From G963674835 sp963674835 (GTDB lineage: Bacteria > Planctomycetota > Planctomycetia > Pirellulales > Thermoguttaceae): 64,000 bases of DNA. Each line of letters begins with the position of its first letter. The stretch's first letter is position 1. The notes below the pieces were generated by a model. It was not told the DNA's origin, searched no databases, and saw only the letters and a program-made list of their open reading frames with translations. Shown in pieces: positions 36,729 through 45,342 of this stretch. The position numbers were made by a program, and so were the translations under genes. The stretch is from the NCBI GenBank assembly GCA_963674835.2, contig CAXXKC010000003.1, positions 1,550,001 to 1,614,000 of the forward strand, read 5' to 3'.

Positions 36729-37325
36729 CTATCGCTCGAGCTCGGCGTTCCAGTACGCTTCGCTGAGGAACTTGGACCAGCTCTGGATGCGCATGTCGCC
36801 GGCGGCGTAGAGTGGGTTCCAGAGGGGGCGGACGGGATAGTGGCGGAGGTGCATACCGGCCTGCTCGGGCGTGCGATCAGCCTTGCGTTTGTTGCAGCTC
36901 ACACAGGCCAAGACGCAGTTCTCCCAGCTCGAAACGCCGCCTTGAGAACGGGGGAGCACGTGGTCGACGGTCAGTTCGTCGCTGCCCGGCTGTATGCCGC
37001 AGTATTGGCAGGCGTAGTGGTCGCGTTTGAACAGGTTGCGGCGGCAGAAGGTGACGGCGGCGGCGGGGACGCGGTCGAACTCGGTCAGCGTAAGGACCTC
37101 GGGGACGCGGAGCCGCATGCGCACGGCCTGGACGAACACCTCGCCGTTTCGCGGGCGGAGCTTGGCCCAATCGGACCAGGTGTAGGTCTGGTAGTCGACC
37201 GGATCGACGACGCAGGCCGCTTCGTTCCACAAGAGAATGAGGGCACGGGCGACGGTCGCGACGTTGATCGGCTGCCAATTGCGGTTGAGGACCAGCGTAG
37301 GCCGCTGAAGGACGCTGCTGACCAT
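36729..37325 (-). CDS. HNH endonuclease
   Basis: 198 residues. It contains a zinc-finger HNH module: CQYCG, then LTVDHVLPRSQGGVSSWEN and ACVSCNKRKAD, giving the four cysteines, the DH pair and N. The N-terminal VLNRNWQPINV is typical of a widespread planctomycete/cyanobacterial stand-alone HNH family. GAGGAGG lies just upstream of ATG 37325. The function is unknown; no phage or toxin context is present, so a DNA-repair or housekeeping nuclease is possible. Confidence 0.88.
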   Translation of the reverse strand: MVSSVLQRPTLVLNRNWQPINVATVARALILLWNEAACVVDPVDYQTYTWSDWAKLRPRNGEVFVQAVRMRLRVPEVLTLTEFDRVPAAAVTFCRRNLFKRDHYACQYCGIQPGSDELTVDHVLPRSQGGVSSWENCVLACVSCNKRKADRTPEQAGMHLRHYPVRPLWNPLYAAGDMRIQSWSKFLSEAYWNAELER

Positions 37326-37669
37326 GATTCCTCCTCAATACACTCCGGAGAGTGAGGCGGCTGGACCACCCGGCTGACGACGGTGATCCGACGCGCCGAG
37401 CGCGCCGTGAACTCGACAGTCCGGCTTGCATCGTCCGATGCGGGACTGGCAGCCGCTACCCTTTCTTTTGTACACGAATCTCCGCCTATTGGCCACTAGG
37501 GGCATTCGTCGCATGGCCATATGTGTTGTGCTTCTAATACCATAGAGGGATCGTGGAAACTTGGAATTGCACTGCCGGCGGTCTATACTGGAGGCCCCCG
37601 AATGTTGAGCATCCCTTTGCCGGCACCGTGGTGCCGGGCGCACCTCTTTCATTGAATGGGAGTCCCGCC
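37326..37669. other. Divergent intergenic region, HNH / fucosidase
   Basis: About 340 bp. It includes the ribosome site of the HNH gene at its left edge and, at the right, the predicted fucosidase promoter (37561-37589) and a TGGGAG ribosome site at 37657-37662. No further gene or repeat is evident. Confidence 0.5.
37561..37589 (+). promoter_or_regulatory. Sigma-70-like promoter of the fucosidase gene
   Basis: TTGGAA (37561-37566), a 17-nt spacer, and TATACT (37584-37589, five of six matches to TATAAT). Transcription would start near 37596, about 75 nt before the GTG start. Confidence 0.55.
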
Positions 37670-39118
37670 GTGTTCAAAAGAGCGATCTCGATCGCGGTGT
37701 GTTCGTTGGTGTTGTGCTTGCCGGTGGTTTTGGCCGCGGAGGAGGTGCCGGAGGCGATTCTGCGGAAGGCGGCCCACGTGGTACCGACACCGCAGCAAGC
37801 GGCGTGGCAGGAAATGGAGTTCATTTGCTTCGCCCACTTCGGTGTGAACACGTTTACGAACCGAGAATGGGGCGAAGGGAAGGAAGATCCACGGGTGTTT
37901 CAGCCGACGGCGTTCGACGCGCGGCAATGGGTGGCTGCGTGCAAGGACGCGGGCATGAAGATGATCATCGTCACGGCGAAGCATCACGACGGGTTCTGCT
38001 TGTGGCCGAGCAAGTACACGGAGCATTCGGTGAAGAGTAGTCCGTGGCGCGGCGGCAAGGGGGACGTGGTCAAGGAGGTGTCGGACGCCTGCCGCGAGGG
38101 CGGGATCAAGTTCGGCTTCTACCTTTCGCCTTGGGATCGGCACGAGCCGACCTACGGCACCGACGCATACAACGAGCATTTCAAGAATCAACTGCGGGAG
38201 CTGCTGACTCAATACGGTCCGGTGACGGAAGTGTGGTTTGACGGCGCGTGCGGCGAGGGCCCGAACGGCAAGAGGCAGGTCTACGACATGGCCGGCTATT
38301 GCAAGTTGGTTCACGAGCTGCAGCCCAACGCGCTGACGGCGATCATGGGGTCGGACATTCGCTGGGTGGGCAACGAGGACGGCTTGGCCCGGGAGAGCGA
38401 ATGGAGCGTGATTCCCGAGGGTGTGCGGCAGGACTCCAAGGACCTCGGCAACCGCAAGTACTTGGCGGGCGCGACGGGGTTTCGGTGGCATCCGGCGGAG
38501 TGCGATGTGTCGATCCGCCCGGGCTGGTTCTACCATGCGGACCAGGACGGCAAGGTGAAGTCGTTGGCGCACTTGTTGGACATTTATTACCGCTCGGTGG
38601 GCCGGAACGCGGTGTTGTTGCTGAACGTACCGCCGGATCGGCGCGGGCTGTTTCACGAGAATGACGTCGCCCGGCTGCGCGAGTTGCGTGCCACGCTGGA
38701 TGAGACGTTTCGGACGAACCTGGCCGCAGGTACACCGGGTACGGCGACGCCGGAGGTTGCCGGGCACGGTGCGGGGGCGGCCGTCGACGGCAAACCGGAC
38801 ACGTATTGGACGACGCCGGAGGGAACGACCACCGGGTCGATCGAGATCGATCTGGGTCAGCCGGTCACATTCGATCGGGCCATGCTGCAGGAAGCGATCC
38901 GACAGGGGCAGCGCATCGAGGCGTTCAAGCTCGAGGGCCGGGTGGGCGGCTCATGGCAGCCGATCGTCGAGGCAACGACCATCGGGTATAAGCGTTTGTT
39001 GCGATTCCCGGCGGTGACGGCCGATCGAGTTCGGTTGGTGATCGAGCAGTCGCGGGATTGTCCCCAGATCAGCGAGCTGGGGCTGTATCGGGCGTCGGCA
39101 AAGGAGACGCAGAAGTAG
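37670..39118 (+). CDS. Secreted alpha-L-fucosidase (GH29) with discoidin-like domain
   Basis: 482 residues from GTG 37670, chosen for TGGGAG 7 nt upstream and the signal peptide that follows (ending VLAAE). The GH29 barrel spans about 45-370: FAHFGVNTF, KHHDGFCLWPS (104-114) and the nucleophile D191 in EVWFDGACG. The C-terminal 110 residues resemble an F5/8 type C carbohydrate-binding module (YWTTPEG...IEIDLGQPVTFDRAML). GH29 removes alpha-linked L-fucose with retention. It anchors the view that this region handles fucosylated glycans. Confidence 0.9.
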   Translation: MFKRAISIAVCSLVLCLPVVLAAEEVPEAILRKAAHVVPTPQQAAWQEMEFICFAHFGVNTFTNREWGEGKEDPRVFQPTAFDARQWVAACKDAGMKMIIVTAKHHDGFCLWPSKYTEHSVKSSPWRGGKGDVVKEVSDACREGGIKFGFYLSPWDRHEPTYGTDAYNEHFKNQLRELLTQYGPVTEVWFDGACGEGPNGKRQVYDMAGYCKLVHELQPNALTAIMGSDIRWVGNEDGLARESEWSVIPEGVRQDSKDLGNRKYLAGATGFRWHPAECDVSIRPGWFYHADQDGKVKSLAHLLDIYYRSVGRNAVLLLNVPPDRRGLFHENDVARLRELRATLDETFRTNLAAGTPGTATPEVAGHGAGAAVDGKPDTYWTTPEGTTTGSIEIDLGQPVTFDRAMLQEAIRQGQRIEAFKLEGRVGGSWQPIVEATTIGYKRLLRFPAVTADRVRLVIEQSRDCPQISELGLYRASAKETQK

Positions 39119-39139
39119 AGCGAGTGGAGCGTGTTGGGA

Positions 39140-39156
39140 GCAAACGGAGGGTTTGC
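39140..39156 (+). terminator. Short hairpin after the fucosidase gene
   Basis: GCAAAC (39140-39145) and GTTTGC (39151-39156) pair around a 5-nt loop, 22 nt past the fucosidase stop. It has no T tract; termination is only possible. Confidence 0.35.
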
Positions 39157-39220
39157 CGACAGCGCGGCCGTGACGAGATAGGGACGGTCCGTTTATTGTG
39201 ACGCTGAAGGGGTTCTTACG

Positions 39221-40501
39221 ATGCGCAATCTTCCGCAGCGGTATTCGCGACGTACGGCGATGAAGGCGTTTTCGGGCGGGTTGGCCGCGGCCTGTTTGCC
39301 GCGATGGGCCAAGGCGGCGGGCGGGGCACAGACGACCGAGGAGAAACTGCCGCCGGCGCGAACGATCACGCACGGCCCGAAGCACCATTGGTTCGCGTAC
39401 TACGACAAGCTTGAATTCGACCCCACCGATCGTTACGTGCTGGGAATGGAGGTGGATTTCGAGCATCGCTCGCCGCGGCCGGACGACGTGATCCGCGTGG
39501 GCATGGTCGATTTGAAGGACGGCGACCGGTGGATCGAGCTAGGCACGTCGACCGCTTGGTGCTGGCAGCAGGGCTGCATGCTCCAGTGGCGGCCGAGCTC
39601 CCAGAGCGAGATCATCTGGAACGACCGCCAGGGTGACCAGTACGTGTGCCATCTGCTGGACGTGAAGACGAAGAAGAAGCGAACGATCGGACACCCGATT
39701 TACAACGTCAGCCCGGACGGCCAGTGGGCGATCGCGACCGATTTTCGCCGTCTGGGCGATACGCGACCGGGGTATGGCTACAACGGCATTCCGGATCCGA
39801 ACAGTGACGTGCCGGCGCCGGCCGATACGGGGCTGTTTCGCATCGACCTGGAGAGCGGCGACCAGAAGCTGCTTCTGAGCCTTGCCGACATCGCGAAGAT
39901 TCCCTTCCGCGGCCGCGATGTTTCCGGGGCCAAGCACTGGTTCAACCATTTGCTGATCAACACGGACGGATCGCGGCTGACATTCTTGAACCGCTGGAAG
40001 TTCGCGGGCGAGAAGCGACACACGACGCGGATGTTCACGGCGAATCCGGATGGGTCGGAGCTGCGGGTGCTGAACGATTCGGGGCTGATGTCGCATTTCA
40101 TCTGGCGCGATCCGACGCACATTCTCGGCTACAGCCGGGTGACGCCCGACGGCAAACTGGGGTTCTTCCTGTATCGGGATACGCCGGAGCCGAAGGTGGA
40201 GGAGATCGCCAAGGGCATGGTGCCGACGGACGGGCACTGCACGTACCTGCCGGGTAACGAGTGGGTTTTGTGCGACACGTACCCAGACAGGAAGGAGAAT
40301 CAAAACGTGTATCTGTGCCACGTGGCGACGGGGCGCCAAGTTTGGGTGGGGCATTTTCGTTCGCCGAAGCAGTATCGCGGCGAGTGGCGCTGCGACACGC
40401 ATCCGCGACAGAGCCGCGACGGCCGCAGCGTGGTGATCGACTCGCCATATGCGGAGGAGGGACGGCAACTGCACCTAATCGACATCAGCGGGATTGTGTA
40501 A
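39221..40501 (+). CDS. Tat-exported oligogalacturonate-lyase-like beta-propeller
   Basis: 426 residues. A Tat-like signal (YSRRTAMKAF) is followed by a seven-bladed propeller. HWFAYYDKLEFDPTDRYVLGME, noted here only as HWFAYYDK and DRYVLGME, plus GAKHWFNHLLIN, GHCTYLPGNEWVLCDTYPD and EWRCDTHPRQSRDGR resemble the PL22 oligogalacturonate lyase group, with conserved histidines suited to metal binding. Lyase activity on uronic-acid oligosaccharides is a reasonable guess, but many planctomycete homologues are uncharacterised. It precedes the Gfo/Idh/MocA gene by 88 bp. Confidence 0.65.
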   Translation: MRNLPQRYSRRTAMKAFSGGLAAACLPRWAKAAGGAQTTEEKLPPARTITHGPKHHWFAYYDKLEFDPTDRYVLGMEVDFEHRSPRPDDVIRVGMVDLKDGDRWIELGTSTAWCWQQGCMLQWRPSSQSEIIWNDRQGDQYVCHLLDVKTKKKRTIGHPIYNVSPDGQWAIATDFRRLGDTRPGYGYNGIPDPNSDVPAPADTGLFRIDLESGDQKLLLSLADIAKIPFRGRDVSGAKHWFNHLLINTDGSRLTFLNRWKFAGEKRHTTRMFTANPDGSELRVLNDSGLMSHFIWRDPTHILGYSRVTPDGKLGFFLYRDTPEPKVEEIAKGMVPTDGHCTYLPGNEWVLCDTYPDRKENQNVYLCHVATGRQVWVGHFRSPKQYRGEWRCDTHPRQSRDGRSVVIDSPYAEEGRQLHLIDISGIV

Positions 40502-40576
40502 TGGGGGAGAGTGTGACCGGCCGGGAGCCAGCAAACCTGTGCGGCAGGACGGGACCGGTTCTTGTATGTTCTCATC

Positions 40577-40587
40577 AGGAGGTGATC
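40577..40587 (+). promoter_or_regulatory. Full-length anti-16S ribosome binding site
   Basis: AGGAGGTGATC is an 11-nt perfect complement to the usual 3' end of bacterial 16S rRNA, with AGGAGG 7 nt from ATG 40590. Other genes here have much weaker sites, so strong translation of the oxidoreductase is implied. It also fixes the start. Confidence 0.75.
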
Positions 40588-40589
40588 GA

Positions 40590-42002
40590 ATGAGCGATTT
40601 GACGAAGACATGCCGACAGGGCGTGAGCCGCCGTGGCTTTCTGAAGCGAAGTGCGTGCGTCGCGGCTGCTTGCTGGGCGCCGGCCGTCGTACCTTCGTCG
40701 GTGCTGGGAGCCTTCTCGCCGAGCAACCGGATCAACGTAGGCATCATCGGCGCCGGCAACCAGAGCACGGTGGACGTCCCAGCCTTCCTGGCCCAGGACG
40801 ACGTGCGGCTGATCGCCGTATGCGACGTGAACACGGCGAGCCACGGATACAAGACGCCGAAGCAGTTCCTCGGCCGCGAGCCGGGACAGAAGACGATCAA
40901 CGACTTCTACGCGAAGAAGGCCGGCGTGGCCGATTACAAGGGCTGCGACGCGTATCACGACTTCCGGGACGTGCTGGGGCGAAAGGACGTGGACGCGGTG
41001 GCGATCATCGTGCCCGACCATTGGCACGCGCTGATGACTGTCATGGCGGCCAAGGCGGGCAAGGACATCTACTGCGAGAAGCCGCTTTCGCTGACGGTGC
41101 GTCAGGGACAAGACATGGTCAAGGCGGTGCGCCAGTACAAGCGGATTCTTCAGACCGGAAGCCAGTGGCGTTCGAACAGCAAGGCGCGCCAAGCGGCCGA
41201 GCTGGTTCGTAATGGGCGGATCGGGAAGGTGAAGCGCGTGCTGACGGAAGTGGCCTGGAACAACGCCAAGAGCCCCGGTCCGGGTTGGAAGCCGATGCCG
41301 GTTCCGGAAGGGTTCGATTACGAGATGTGGCTGGGTCCAGCACCGTCGGCGGCGTATCACGAGGACCGATGCCTGTATCGGTTCCGGTTCATCATGGATT
41401 ACTCGGGAGGCCAGACGACCAATTTCGGCTGCCATTCGAACGATCAGGCGCAGTGGGGCCTGGGCATGGACCATAGCGGGCCGGTCGAATTCGAAGACAT
41501 GGGCTCGGAATGGCCGGCACCAGGCGATCTGTTCACCACGCCGACGAAGATTGCGTTCCGCGCGCAGTATGCCGACGGGCCGGAGCTGATCTGCCGTTCG
41601 ACCGACCGGGGCTTCGGTGTCCGGTTCGAGGGGACGGAAGGTTGGGTTGAGTTTTGCTCGAGGGGCGTCACGACGTCGCCCGAGTCGCTGAAGGACTCGA
41701 AGATCGGGGCCAACGAGATCCACCTGGCACCGAAGTCGGCCTCGGAAGAAGCGTTGAATGCGGACGGCCGTCATATGTCGCAGTTCCATGTGCGCAACTT
41801 CATCGATTGTGTGAAGTCGCGCGAGGAACCGATCGAGCCGGTCGAGGTCGGCCACCGCACGGCAAGCCTGTGCCACCTAGCCAATATCGCGATGAAGCTG
41901 CACCGCAAGTTCCGCTGGGATCCGAAGACGGAGCAGGTCGTCGGCGACGACGAGGCGTCGCAGATGCTGAGCCGGCCGATGCGCGCTCCGTGGACGCTCT
42001 GA
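40590..42002 (+). CDS. Tat-exported Gfo/Idh/MocA-family oxidoreductase
   Basis: 470 residues from ATG 40590. A twin-arginine signal (SRRGFLKR, 13-20) is followed by a Rossmann domain (NVGIIGAGNQ) and the family EKPLS motif with its catalytic lysine, then a C-terminal alpha/beta dimer domain. In this family the NAD(P) is bound tightly, allowing folded export through Tat. Relatives oxidise or rearrange sugars and glycosides. The strong ribosome site suggests high expression. It is a candidate for the first oxidation step on a released monosaccharide. Confidence 0.88.
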   Translation: MSDLTKTCRQGVSRRGFLKRSACVAAACWAPAVVPSSVLGAFSPSNRINVGIIGAGNQSTVDVPAFLAQDDVRLIAVCDVNTASHGYKTPKQFLGREPGQKTINDFYAKKAGVADYKGCDAYHDFRDVLGRKDVDAVAIIVPDHWHALMTVMAAKAGKDIYCEKPLSLTVRQGQDMVKAVRQYKRILQTGSQWRSNSKARQAAELVRNGRIGKVKRVLTEVAWNNAKSPGPGWKPMPVPEGFDYEMWLGPAPSAAYHEDRCLYRFRFIMDYSGGQTTNFGCHSNDQAQWGLGMDHSGPVEFEDMGSEWPAPGDLFTTPTKIAFRAQYADGPELICRSTDRGFGVRFEGTEGWVEFCSRGVTTSPESLKDSKIGANEIHLAPKSASEEALNADGRHMSQFHVRNFIDCVKSREEPIEPVEVGHRTASLCHLANIAMKLHRKFRWDPKTEQVVGDDEASQMLSRPMRAPWTL

Positions 42003-42043
42003 GTGTGACATTGCAGGGCTGACTGGGAGAAGGAGATTGTTCA

Positions 42044-42134
42044 CCACGGAGGCACGGAGGGCACGGAGAGGGGATCGTCGAGAAGGGGCTTGGGGATTCT
42101 CGCGGTCTGTTCCGTGTTCGCCGTGCTTCCGTGG
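42044..42134. repeat. 91-bp imperfect palindrome
   Basis: The arms at 42044-42067 and 42111-42134 match at 20 of 24 positions as an inverted repeat, starting CCACGGAGGCACGG and ending CCGTGCTTCCGTGG, with a 43-bp centre. The CACGGAG unit is itself repeated in the left arm. It lies in the 311-bp gap (42003-42313) between the Gfo/Idh/MocA gene and the FGGY kinase gene; the remaining gap sequence shows nothing else. It looks like a dispersed intergenic hairpin element. Confidence 0.65.
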
Positions 42135-42313
42135 TATGTTGTTTCTTTGTCGGGTGAATGGCACGCCTGCCGTAGCGACTGGTTAGGCCGAGTTCGTGGC
42201 GAGACGATCGGTTTGTAGGTTGGGGTTTTGAGTGGCGGGCGGTGTGGGCGGGGGTTTGTGAGCGGCGAAGTCGCTGTGGACCGCGCGAACGTGCGGAAGA
42301 AGGGATCGGCGAG

Positions 42314-43798
42314 ATGATCCTGGTGTGCGACCTGGGGACGAGCTACTTCAAGTTGGCGATGGTCGACCCGAGTGGGCAATTGGCCGGGCTGTGCCGGATT
42401 CGGCCACCGGTGCGCCAGCCGGAGCCGGGGTGGATGGAGCTGGACGCAAGAGCATTTGTCGAAGTTCTTGCGGACGGAGTTGCGCAACTGGAGGCGGAGG
42501 TTCCGGGGAGTGTGTCGGCCGTGACGGCGGTGACGTTCGCCACGCAGACCAATAGCTTCGTGCTGTTGGACGAGGGCGGTCGCCCACTGACACCGATCGT
42601 GCTCTGGCCGGATGAGAGAGCGGCCGCTTTCGAGCAGGAATATCGTGGTCGCTGCCTACTGCCGGCGGCGGCGTTGACGACCGGAATTCCGGCGGTGACA
42701 CGACAATACATGGCGGCGAAGCTGCTGTGGTTGCAGCGGGAATCGCCGCACACTTGGGAAAAAACGGCCAAGATTTGTCTGATCAGCGACTACCTGACGC
42801 TGGTGCTGACCGGTCGGCATGTGACGGAGGCGGGCGCGGCCGGACTGACGGGGCTGCTTGACGTCCATCGCTGCCGCTGGAGTGCGGAGCTGCTCGCCAG
42901 CTTGGGGATTCGGCCGGATTGCATGCCGACGCCGGTGCGGGCTGGAACTGAGTTGGGCCCGCTGGACCGTTGCGAGGGTTTTGGCGGTCCAACAGGTCGA
43001 CTGAGGCTATCGCCGAGCTGCCGCTTCGTGGTCGGGTGTTTGGATCAGTATGCCGGAGCGATCGGGGCGGGCAACACGTCTGCCGGATGCGTTTCCGAGA
43101 CGACGGGGACCGTGTTGGCGAGCGTGCGGTGTGCCGATCGGTTCGATTCGAGTGTGCGGCCGGGGACTTTTCAGGGGCCTGCGTTTGCCGATGGGCTGTA
43201 CTATCGGATGGCGTTCGGCGAGATTGCGGCGAACTATCTGGAATGGTATCGGCAGCAACTGCCCCAGGCGATTGACTTCGAACGGTTGGCCGAGATGGCG
43301 GATCGGATGGAGCCTGGCGCGGGCGGTTTGAGGCTGAAGAGCGGGGTTGCTCTGACGGCCAATCGCGAGACGCTGAAGTTGGAGGACGTCTTCGAGGGGC
43401 TCAGAGCGGATCACACGGAAGGCCACATGGTTCGGTGTATTATGGAGGCGGTCGCATTTGCACTGGGCGAGCAGATAAGGGCTCTATGCGGCGACGATTT
43501 GCCGACGGAGATTCGATCGGCGGGCGGTGGAGCACGCAGCGCGGTGTGGCTGCAAATCAAGGCGGATGTGTTGGGAGTGCCGGTCGCGGCGACGGAATGT
43601 GCCGAGCCGACTTGCCTTGGGGCGGCCATCTTGGCGGAGGCAGCGTGCGAGGGCAAGTCGGTGGGCGAGGTGGCGCAAGATTGGGTCCGGGTGAAGTCGC
43701 CTCATCTTCCACGACTGGAGCATCATCGGCGGTATCAAGCAATGCGCGAGGATTGGACCTACGGGTCGAGCGGGCGTGCCGGAGGAGCGGCGATTTGA
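42314..43798 (+). CDS. FGGY-family carbohydrate kinase
   Basis: 494 residues from ATG 42314. The actin-like ATPase fold is evident from CDLGTSYFKLAMVD at the N-terminus (phosphate loop), GCLDQYAGAIGAGN with the catalytic aspartate, and the C-terminal SAGGGARSAVWLQIKADVLGVPV adenosine-binding segment. Length and motifs fit xylulokinase, rhamnulokinase or fuculokinase. With a fucosidase nearby, a role on fuculose is possible but cannot be read from the sequence. It is cytosolic, unlike its exported neighbours. Confidence 0.85.
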   Translation: MILVCDLGTSYFKLAMVDPSGQLAGLCRIRPPVRQPEPGWMELDARAFVEVLADGVAQLEAEVPGSVSAVTAVTFATQTNSFVLLDEGGRPLTPIVLWPDERAAAFEQEYRGRCLLPAAALTTGIPAVTRQYMAAKLLWLQRESPHTWEKTAKICLISDYLTLVLTGRHVTEAGAAGLTGLLDVHRCRWSAELLASLGIRPDCMPTPVRAGTELGPLDRCEGFGGPTGRLRLSPSCRFVVGCLDQYAGAIGAGNTSAGCVSETTGTVLASVRCADRFDSSVRPGTFQGPAFADGLYYRMAFGEIAANYLEWYRQQLPQAIDFERLAEMADRMEPGAGGLRLKSGVALTANRETLKLEDVFEGLRADHTEGHMVRCIMEAVAFALGEQIRALCGDDLPTEIRSAGGGARSAVWLQIKADVLGVPVAATECAEPTCLGAAILAEAACEGKSVGEVAQDWVRVKSPHLPRLEHHRRYQAMREDWTYGSSGRAGGAAI

Positions 43799-44062
43799 AG
43801 TCGTGGGTGCGAGGCGGAGAAATCGCGTGGCTGCAGTGTTGTTTGTGTGGGTTGGCTGTGGGGATTACAATTGTGGGCGGGTGTGACGTTTGACGCTTCG
43901 CTGCGTCGGCGTTTTGCCTGCAATCCTGTTTTTCATTCCCGCCGATCGTTCCTACCGCTTATGCGACCTCGATGGCAGTGGCCCATCTGCCAGGATATTG
44001 GGGCCCCGGTTGCCGCTCGAGACGCACTGGTGATGCAGGCCTCAATAGGAAGGACGTCTTTG

Positions 44063-45283
44063 ATGAGTACACTGTTTCGAACTACCGTTGGGCTGGTTGC
44101 GGTGCTGGCTTGCGTGGGGACGAGCGCTGAAGAGTCGCTGCAGCCGAGGCTGCCGAAGGGTTACTCGATCCCGACCATCGATATTTCGGGCGAGACGAAT
44201 CGACAGGTGGTCGTGGCGCAGGGAACGAAGGACATTTATCACGGCCACGTCGACACGCTGCTGATGCCCGACGGGAAGACGATGTGGGCCGTGTGGACGT
44301 ACGGTCACGGCGGCCGGTGCGGGCCGCTGAAGCGAAGCGATGACGGCGGCTTGACGTGGAGCGATTTGATCGCGGTGCCCGAAAACTGGAAGGCGACGGC
44401 GAATTGCCCGACGATCCATCGGCTGGTCGGTTTGGACGGGAAGGCGCGGCTGGTGGTGTTGGCGTGCGGACTGGGAGGAATGGCCAGAGCCGTTTCGGAG
44501 GACGAGGGGCGAACTTGGTCGCCGATGGGACCGACCGGTGTGAAGAAGTGCGGGGTGCCGCCGATGACTGTCGAGCCGGTCGACGGCGGGCGAGCACTGC
44601 TGGCGTGGTATCACAACGGGGCGCCCGACGGGCGGGATGCTTCGCCTTTGAGCGTTTGGCAGGCGGCATCGCACGACGGTGGCCTGACCTGGGGCGAGGA
44701 GAGGATGATCTGCATCGTTGAAGGCAAGGACAGAAACGCGTACACAGATCCCAAACGGGGTTTCAATCCAAACATCGACGGTGCGGACCCTTGCGAGCCG
44801 GCATGCGTACGGTCGCCGGACGGCAAGCAGTTGCTTCTGTTGATGCGAGAGAACAGGCGCCGTATGAACTCGCTGTATATGACGAGCGATGATGAAGGGC
44901 GGACGTGGTCGGCTCCGAAGGAATTGACCGCGAGCCTGACCAGCGACCGGCACCGACCTCGCTATGCACCGGACGGTCGTCTGGTCGTCGTGATGCGTGA
45001 CAGGACGCACAAGAGCCCAACGCGGCAGCATTTCGTGGCGTGGGTGGGCAGGTACGAGGACATCGTCGCAGGTCGTGAGGGACAATACCGGGTGAAGCTG
45101 TTGCACAGCTACGCCGGGTACGACTGCGGTTATCCGGGACTGGAGGCCCTGCCTGATGGGACGATGGTGGCCACGACTTATATCAAGTATCGGCCGGGGC
45201 CGGAGAAGCACTCGATTGTAAGCGTGCGTTTCAAGTTGGACGAGATCGATCGGAAGGCGTCGGAAGCGAAACGCGGGGGATAG
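44063..45283 (+). CDS. Secreted sialidase-family protein
   Basis: 406 residues from ATG 44063, with an AGGAAGGA ribosome site; signal peptide ending TSAEE. Asp-boxes SDDGGLTW, SEDEGRTW, SHDGGLTW and SDDEGRTW mark a sialidase-like six-bladed propeller. It differs from the sialidase at 34479 in its N-terminal HGHVDTLLMPDGKTMW region. True sialidase activity is unproven. It is followed 59 bp later by the alpha/alpha-toroid-like gene. The 264-bp gap before it contains a short GACGC/GCGTC hairpin at 43892-43907. Confidence 0.8.
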   Translation: MSTLFRTTVGLVAVLACVGTSAEESLQPRLPKGYSIPTIDISGETNRQVVVAQGTKDIYHGHVDTLLMPDGKTMWAVWTYGHGGRCGPLKRSDDGGLTWSDLIAVPENWKATANCPTIHRLVGLDGKARLVVLACGLGGMARAVSEDEGRTWSPMGPTGVKKCGVPPMTVEPVDGGRALLAWYHNGAPDGRDASPLSVWQAASHDGGLTWGEERMICIVEGKDRNAYTDPKRGFNPNIDGADPCEPACVRSPDGKQLLLLMRENRRRMNSLYMTSDDEGRTWSAPKELTASLTSDRHRPRYAPDGRLVVVMRDRTHKSPTRQHFVAWVGRYEDIVAGREGQYRVKLLHSYAGYDCGYPGLEALPDGTMVATTYIKYRPGPEKHSIVSVRFKLDEIDRKASEAKRGG

Positions 45284-45342
45284 GCCTGCAATGTGAAGAG
45301 TGAAGTGAAATGAGGGCTGCCAGCCAGCGGAAGAAGGAAGAT

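Noticed and set aside
43892..43907. GACGC-TTCGCT-GCGTC hairpin as a terminator of the FGGY kinase gene
   Set aside because: The stem is only 5 bp, lies nearly 100 bp from the stop and is followed by a short T stretch only after an interruption.
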